A stretch of 9,186 nucleotides of DNA, taken from Alphaproteobacteria bacterium. GTDB lineage: Bacteria > Pseudomonadota > Alphaproteobacteria > UBA828. Location of the stretch: assembly GCA_018668475.1 (NCBI GenBank), contig JABJCZ010000068.1, positions 1-9,186 on the forward strand. The letters run 5' to 3'. A program made the translations under genes and the position numbers. This document shows positions 5,496 through 9,186 of this stretch, in pieces. The notes beneath the pieces were generated by a model. That model saw only the letters and a list, made by a program, of their open reading frames with translations. It did no database searches and was not told the DNA's origin. Positions within the stretch are counted from its first letter, which is position 1. Each line of letters starts with the position of its first letter.

Positions 5496-6656
5496 ATGAA
5501 GCCGAGCGTAAAGCCGAGCAATCCCCTGTTTTCGTCTGGCCCTTGCACCAAGCGGCCGGGCTGGTCTGTCAACGCGTTGTCGGGCGCGCTGGTTGGCCGC
5601 TCGCACCGGGCCAAGGAGCCAAAGGCGCGTATCAATGAGGTGCTGACCCGTTCAGCCGAAATGCTGGGTCTGCCCGATGGCTATCGCATCGCCATGGTGC
5701 CGGCCTCCGATACCGGTGCGGTAGAGCTGGCCATGTGGTCGCTACTGGGATCGCGCGGGGTTGATTTCCTGACCTGGGAAAACTTTGGTGAACAGTGGGT
5801 CACCGATGGCGAGAAGCAGCTCGAGCCACTTGAGAAAAACGTCATTCGTGCGCCCTATGGCGAGATTGTTGATTTTTCCAGCGTCGATGGCACGCGCGAT
5901 ACTGTTTTCGTGTGGAACGGCACGACGTCAGGCGTACGGGTGCCTGATGGGGATTGGATTCCGGCAGATCGCAAGGGTGTCACCATTTGCGACGCGACGT
6001 CAGCGGCGTTTGCCTACGACATGCCGTGGGACAAGCTCGATGCCACGACCTGGTCTTGGCAAAAGGCCATGGGAGGCGAGGCCGGTTTCGGCATGCTAGT
6101 GCTATCACCGCACGCCATTGAGCAGATCAACACCCATACACCGCCCTGGCCCATGCCCAAGGTGTTCCGCATCGCCAAGGGCGGCAAGTTTGATGACGCT
6201 GCGTTCAAGGGCAACACCATCAACACTGTCTCGTTGCTGGCCGTCGAGGATGCGCTCGATGCTTTGCGCTGGATGGAGTCCCAGGGCGGGTTGCCCGCGA
6301 TGATCCGTCGGTGTCAGTCCAGTTTGGCCGTGGTTGAGGCCTGGGTTGCCGAGCGGGACTGGGTGGGCTTTCTGGCCAACGACCCGGCAATTCGCTCACG
6401 TACATCCATTTGCCTCAGCCTGACGGCTGACTGGTTCGTGGCGCTGGATGAAGCGGCGCGCTGGGCTGTGGTGGACGAATTTTGTGGTCTGATCGCCGCC
6501 GAGGGTGCTGGCTACGACATCAATACCCATCGTGCGGCGCCACCCGGCTTGCGGATATGGGGTGGGGCGACCGTTGAGACATCTGATATTGAAGCGCTGC
6601 TGCCATGGCTCGACTGGGCTTGGGATGAAATGTGCGCTCGCCAGAACAGGAATTGA
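5496..6656 (+). CDS. serC: Phosphoserine aminotransferase
   Basis: SerC converts 3-phosphohydroxypyruvate plus glutamate to phosphoserine plus 2-oxoglutarate, step two of serine synthesis, in the cytoplasm with PLP. The 386-aa length and the opening NPLFSSGPCTKRPGWS match the alphaproteobacterial subtype. Key features are MVPASDTGAVELAMWSLLG (about 67-85), VWNGTTSGVRVP (139-150), the cofactor Asp in CDATSAAFA (Asp166) and the PLP Lys in WSWQKAMGGEAG (Lys190). The ATG at 5496 is the only sensible start; the SD is weak (GAGA at 5484-5487). A good promoter lies 57 bases upstream. The stop is eight bases before the serA ATG, so the two are co-transcribed and supply consecutive pathway steps. Some SerC enzymes also act in pyridoxal phosphate synthesis; this cannot be judged here. 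Confidence 0.96.
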   Translation: MKPSVKPSNPLFSSGPCTKRPGWSVNALSGALVGRSHRAKEPKARINEVLTRSAEMLGLPDGYRIAMVPASDTGAVELAMWSLLGSRGVDFLTWENFGEQWVTDGEKQLEPLEKNVIRAPYGEIVDFSSVDGTRDTVFVWNGTTSGVRVPDGDWIPADRKGVTICDATSAAFAYDMPWDKLDATTWSWQKAMGGEAGFGMLVLSPHAIEQINTHTPPWPMPKVFRIAKGGKFDDAAFKGNTINTVSLLAVEDALDALRWMESQGGLPAMIRRCQSSLAVVEAWVAERDWVGFLANDPAIRSRTSICLSLTADWFVALDEAARWAVVDEFCGLIAAEGAGYDINTHRAAPPGLRIWGGATVETSDIEALLPWLDWAWDEMCARQNRN

Positions 6657-6664
6657 GAGACGTC

Positions 6665-8242
6665 ATGCCGAAGGTTCTCATTGCTGACAAAATGTCGCCG
6701 CGCGCAGCAGAAATTTTTCGCGAGCGAGGCGTTGAGGTCGACGTCAATACGGGCCTTGCGCCCGAGGAACTGGCGAAGATCATTGGCGCTTACGATGGGC
6801 TGGCTGTGCGCTCTTCCACCAAGGCGACGGACGAAATTATCGCTGCGGCTGCAAACCTCAAGGTGATCGGCCGGGCCGGAATCGGTGTTGATAACGTCGA
6901 TATTCCTGCGGCTACAGCCCGTGGCATTGTGGTGATGAACACGCCCTTCGGCAATTCCATCACGACCGCCGAACATGCCATTGCCATGATGATGACGCTG
7001 GCCCGTCAAATCCCCTTAGCGAATGCATCGACACAGAGCGGCAAGTGGGAAAAAAGTCGCTTCATGGGAGTTGAGCTCTACAACAAGGTGCTGGGTGTGA
7101 TCGGCTGTGGAAACATTGGCTCGATCGCCGCGCGGCTCGCCATTGGGCTGAAAATGCGGGTCATCGCCTATGATCCATATCTCTCGGCTGATCGGGCAAG
7201 CGAGCTTGGCGTGACCAAGGTCGAGCTCGACGAATTGTTGCGCCGGGCCGACATGATCACTCTGCATGTGCCGCTGACCGATGAGACTCGCGACATCCTC
7301 GACGCCGACGCATTGGCCAAGACGAAGCCTGGTGTGCGGATCGTCAATTGCGCGCGGGGCGGATTGATCAACGAAGATGCGCTCAAAGCCGCCATTGAAA
7401 GCGGGCACGTTGCTGGCGCCGCTCTTGATGTGTTCGCGAACGAGCCGGCACGAGAAAACCCGCTATTCGGTATGGAACAAGTGGTCGCGACGCCGCATCT
7501 CGGCGCCTCGACCGAGGAAGCGCAGGTCAACGTGGCGGTACAGGTAGCCGAGCAGATGAGCGATTTTTTGCTTGATGGCGCTGTGACCAATGCCGTCAAC
7601 ATGCCCTCCGTCGGAGCTGAAGAAATGGCGGTGCTCGGGCCGTATATGACTTTGGCTGAACAGCTGGGCAGTTTTGCCGGGCAACTGACGACGACCGGTA
7701 TTCGTAGCGTGACTATTGAATATGAGGGGGATGCGGCGGCCCTGAAGGCCCAGTCCCTTACGGCAGTTGTGCTCGCTGGTTTATTGCGACCGCAACTCGA
7801 TAACATCAATGCGGTGAACGCGCCGGCTGTCGCCAAGGAGCGCGGCATTGATGTGCGCGAGGTAAAATGCGCTGATTGCCGACATTACCGCACGCTCATG
7901 CGTCTGACTGTCGTGACCGAACGCCAGGAGCGGGCGATAGCAGGTACGCTCTTTGCTGACGACCGCCCGCGAATCGTCAATATCAAGGGTATTCCCATTG
8001 AGGCAGAGCTCACGCCCGATATGCTCTATATCACCAACGACGACAAGCCGGGACTGATCGGTGCCATGGGTCGCACGCTTGGCGATGCCGATGTCAATAT
8101 TGCGACGTTTGCGCTGGGACGGTCAAATGAGGGCGGGGATGCGATTGCACTCGTTGCGATTGATGGCGCAGTACCCGATGATGCACTGGCTGCGTTGAGG
8201 GCACTGCCTGCGATTACCCAGGTAATGCCGCTGCGTTTTTGA
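6665..8242 (+). CDS. serA: D-3-phosphoglycerate dehydrogenase, long form
   Basis: SerA oxidises 3-phosphoglycerate to 3-phosphohydroxypyruvate with NAD+, the first and usually regulated step of serine synthesis. The 525-aa length fits the long type: a split substrate domain, a Rossmann domain (about 100-285), an intervening allosteric-substrate-binding domain (about 315-445) and a C-terminal ACT domain (about 454-525: MLYITNDDKPGLIGAMGRTL). The dinucleotide loop GCGNIG (147-152) ends in Asp170, indicating NAD preference; the catalytic Arg231 (NCARGG), Glu260 (FANEP) and His278 (TPHLG) are present. The ACT domain suggests serine feedback. I chose ATG 6665 (MPKVLIADKMS), the family-typical start, with GAGAGA four bases upstream overlapping the serC stop; an in-frame GTG at 6632 would run inside serC. 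Residues 401-405 read KCADC, a cysteine pair I do not associate with the family. Confidence 0.96.
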   Translation: MPKVLIADKMSPRAAEIFRERGVEVDVNTGLAPEELAKIIGAYDGLAVRSSTKATDEIIAAAANLKVIGRAGIGVDNVDIPAATARGIVVMNTPFGNSITTAEHAIAMMMTLARQIPLANASTQSGKWEKSRFMGVELYNKVLGVIGCGNIGSIAARLAIGLKMRVIAYDPYLSADRASELGVTKVELDELLRRADMITLHVPLTDETRDILDADALAKTKPGVRIVNCARGGLINEDALKAAIESGHVAGAALDVFANEPARENPLFGMEQVVATPHLGASTEEAQVNVAVQVAEQMSDFLLDGAVTNAVNMPSVGAEEMAVLGPYMTLAEQLGSFAGQLTTTGIRSVTIEYEGDAAALKAQSLTAVVLAGLLRPQLDNINAVNAPAVAKERGIDVREVKCADCRHYRTLMRLTVVTERQERAIAGTLFADDRPRIVNIKGIPIEAELTPDMLYITNDDKPGLIGAMGRTLGDADVNIATFALGRSNEGGDAIALVAIDGAVPDDALAALRALPAITQVMPLRF

Positions 8243-8253
8243 TCTTCACGTCC

Positions 8254-8319
8254 ATGGGCCCGAATGGAACTCTCGGCCCGCACACCATCCCGTTCGGAAT
8301 AGACTGCCACCTGCCATGA
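8254..8319 (+). CDS. Possible 21-aa upstream ORF overlapping the hisZ start
   Basis: In the 73-base serA-hisZ gap an ATG at 8254 opens a 21-codon ORF (starting MGPNGTLGPHTIPFGI) whose TGA overlaps the hisZ ATG as ATGA. hisZ has no visible SD, so coupled translation is conceivable. The ORF itself lacks an SD and has only two His codons, so it is not a classical histidine leader peptide. It may be chance. Confidence 0.15.
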   Translation: MGPNGTLGPHTIPFGIDCHLP

Positions 8320-9186
8320 CCGAGCTTGCCGAAAAAGCTTTGCTGCCAACCGGGCTTCAGGACATTTTGCCTCCTGACGCCGCATTTGAGGCGGCCATTG
8401 CCGAACAACTGCTCGGCCACGTCGCGCAATACGGATATGAGCGCGTCAAGCCGCCTCTGGTCGAGTTTGAGGATGGCTTACTTGCCGGCGCCGGCGCGGG
8501 TCTCTCGGAACAGACTTTTCGTCTGATGGACCCTGTGTCGCGGCGTATGATGGCTGTGCGCTCCGACGCAACCCCTCAGGTCGCTCGTATTGCCACCAGC
8601 CGGCTCAGCAAGGCGCCGCGGCCTCTTCGGCTGAGCTATGCCGGGGACATCTTGCGCGTGGAAGGCGGCGAGCTCAGGCCGGAGCGGCAGTTCTGCCAGG
8701 TCGGCTTCGAACTGATTGGCCCGGCTGCCGCGACGGGCGATGCAGAAGTGATTCTGATGGCCGCCGAAGCGTTGACTGCGCTCGGGGTTGAAGGCCTCAG
8801 TGTTGACATTACGGCGCCGACACTGGTGACCGCTGTTCTTGAATCGCTGGCCCTTGATGGTGAGGCCGCCCGGGATTTGCGCGGCGCGCTCGACCGCAAG
8901 GATGATGCAGGCGTGCGGGCGCTCGCGGGTGACGCGACGGCTCCGCTGTTGGCGCTCCTTCAGGCGGTGGGCCCGGCCGGCCCGGCGCTTGCGAGACTGG
9001 CAAAAATTGATCTTCCTGCTGGCGCACGGCGTGCGGCAGATGCATTGGCTGAAGTCGCCGGGTTGATTGGTGAGGCGACACCGGGTCTGGCGTTGACCAT
9101 CGATCCCGTGGAGCACCGCTCGTTCGAGTATCACACCGGCACCAGCTTTGCGCTGTTTGCCCGTGGTGTTCGGGGTGAACTTGGTC
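8316..9186 (+). CDS. hisZ: ATP phosphoribosyltransferase regulatory subunit, 3' end missing
   Basis: HisZ is a catalytically inactive histidyl-tRNA synthetase paralogue that forms a complex with short-form HisG and makes the first enzyme of histidine synthesis active and histidine-sensitive. The window holds 290 residues of a protein usually about 370-390 aa, and the frame is open at the right edge. Visible features are LLPTGLQDILPPDAA (9-23), the synthetase-like MMAVRSDATPQVARI (78-92), LSYAGDILRVE (106-116) and DPVEHRSFEYHTGTSFALFARGVRGELG starting at 263, characteristic of HisZ rather than true HisRS. The ATG at 8316 gives the usual N-terminal length but has no SD; it overlaps the stop of a 21-codon ORF. 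It lies 73 bases after serA with no terminator between, so it is probably in the same transcript. In related genomes hisZ is often followed by purA; that part is outside the window. Confidence 0.93.
   Translation, partial: MTELAEKALLPTGLQDILPPDAAFEAAIAEQLLGHVAQYGYERVKPPLVEFEDGLLAGAGAGLSEQTFRLMDPVSRRMMAVRSDATPQVARIATSRLSKAPRPLRLSYAGDILRVEGGELRPERQFCQVGFELIGPAAATGDAEVILMAAEALTALGVEGLSVDITAPTLVTAVLESLALDGEAARDLRGALDRKDDAGVRALAGDATAPLLALLQAVGPAGPALARLAKIDLPAGARRAADALAEVAGLIGEATPGLALTIDPVEHRSFEYHTGTSFALFARGVRGELG

Noticed and set aside
4766..5635. 289-codon - strand ORF spanning phzF and the start of serC
   Set aside because: It runs antisense through two genes with intact catalytic motifs, has an odd His/Arg-rich composition and no recognisable domain.
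6632..6664. GTG start at 6632 adding 11 residues to SerA
   Set aside because: It lies within serC, and SerA proteins normally begin with the MPKVLIAD-like strand at the 6665 ATG.
1..9186. Mobile elements, CRISPR arrays, tRNA or rRNA genes, phage or defence genes
   Set aside because: Reading both strands I saw no transposase, terminal inverted repeats, regular spaced repeats, tRNA-like cloverleaf or toxin/nuclease-like ORF. All major ORFs are ordinary metabolic or envelope genes.

Overview
The window looks like an ordinary chromosomal segment of an alphaproteobacterium. It is moderately GC-rich, and nearly all coding sequence has the same codon style. The long serA, the SerC subtype and a hisZ gene (which implies a short-form HisG elsewhere) fit Alphaproteobacteria, perhaps a Rhodospirillales-like lineage. 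That placement rests on recognising protein families by eye, not on a search.

Left part (1-2794): the 3' end of an amidase-signature gene on the + strand converges with a class III PLP aminotransferase on the - strand. A strong hairpin between them has T-runs on both sides and can terminate both. A 343-base stretch without a clear gene follows (2795-3137). It holds the aminotransferase leader, a possible upstream ORF, a possible weak terminator, and a tiny hydrophobic ORF with a perfect -10 box and a good Shine-Dalgarno sequence.

Middle (3138-5365): a secreted Sel1-repeat protein with a C-terminal peptidoglycan-binding domain (- strand) is divergent from a PhzF-family isomerase (+ strand). 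The 98-base gap between them has candidate promoters in both directions. The phzF promoter sits so close to the ATG that its mRNA may be leaderless, and its spacer contains a perfect 12-bp palindrome.

Right part (5411-9186): a good sigma-70-type promoter precedes serC and serA, 8 bases apart. These are steps 2 and 1 of the phosphorylated serine pathway. hisZ, cut by the window edge, follows 73 bases later. Together they look like a serine/histidine biosynthesis operon.

I see no mobile element, CRISPR array, tRNA, rRNA, phage or defence gene, and no convincing undescribed system. The items worth checking are small: the phzF promoter, the serC leader, and short ORFs in the gaps.
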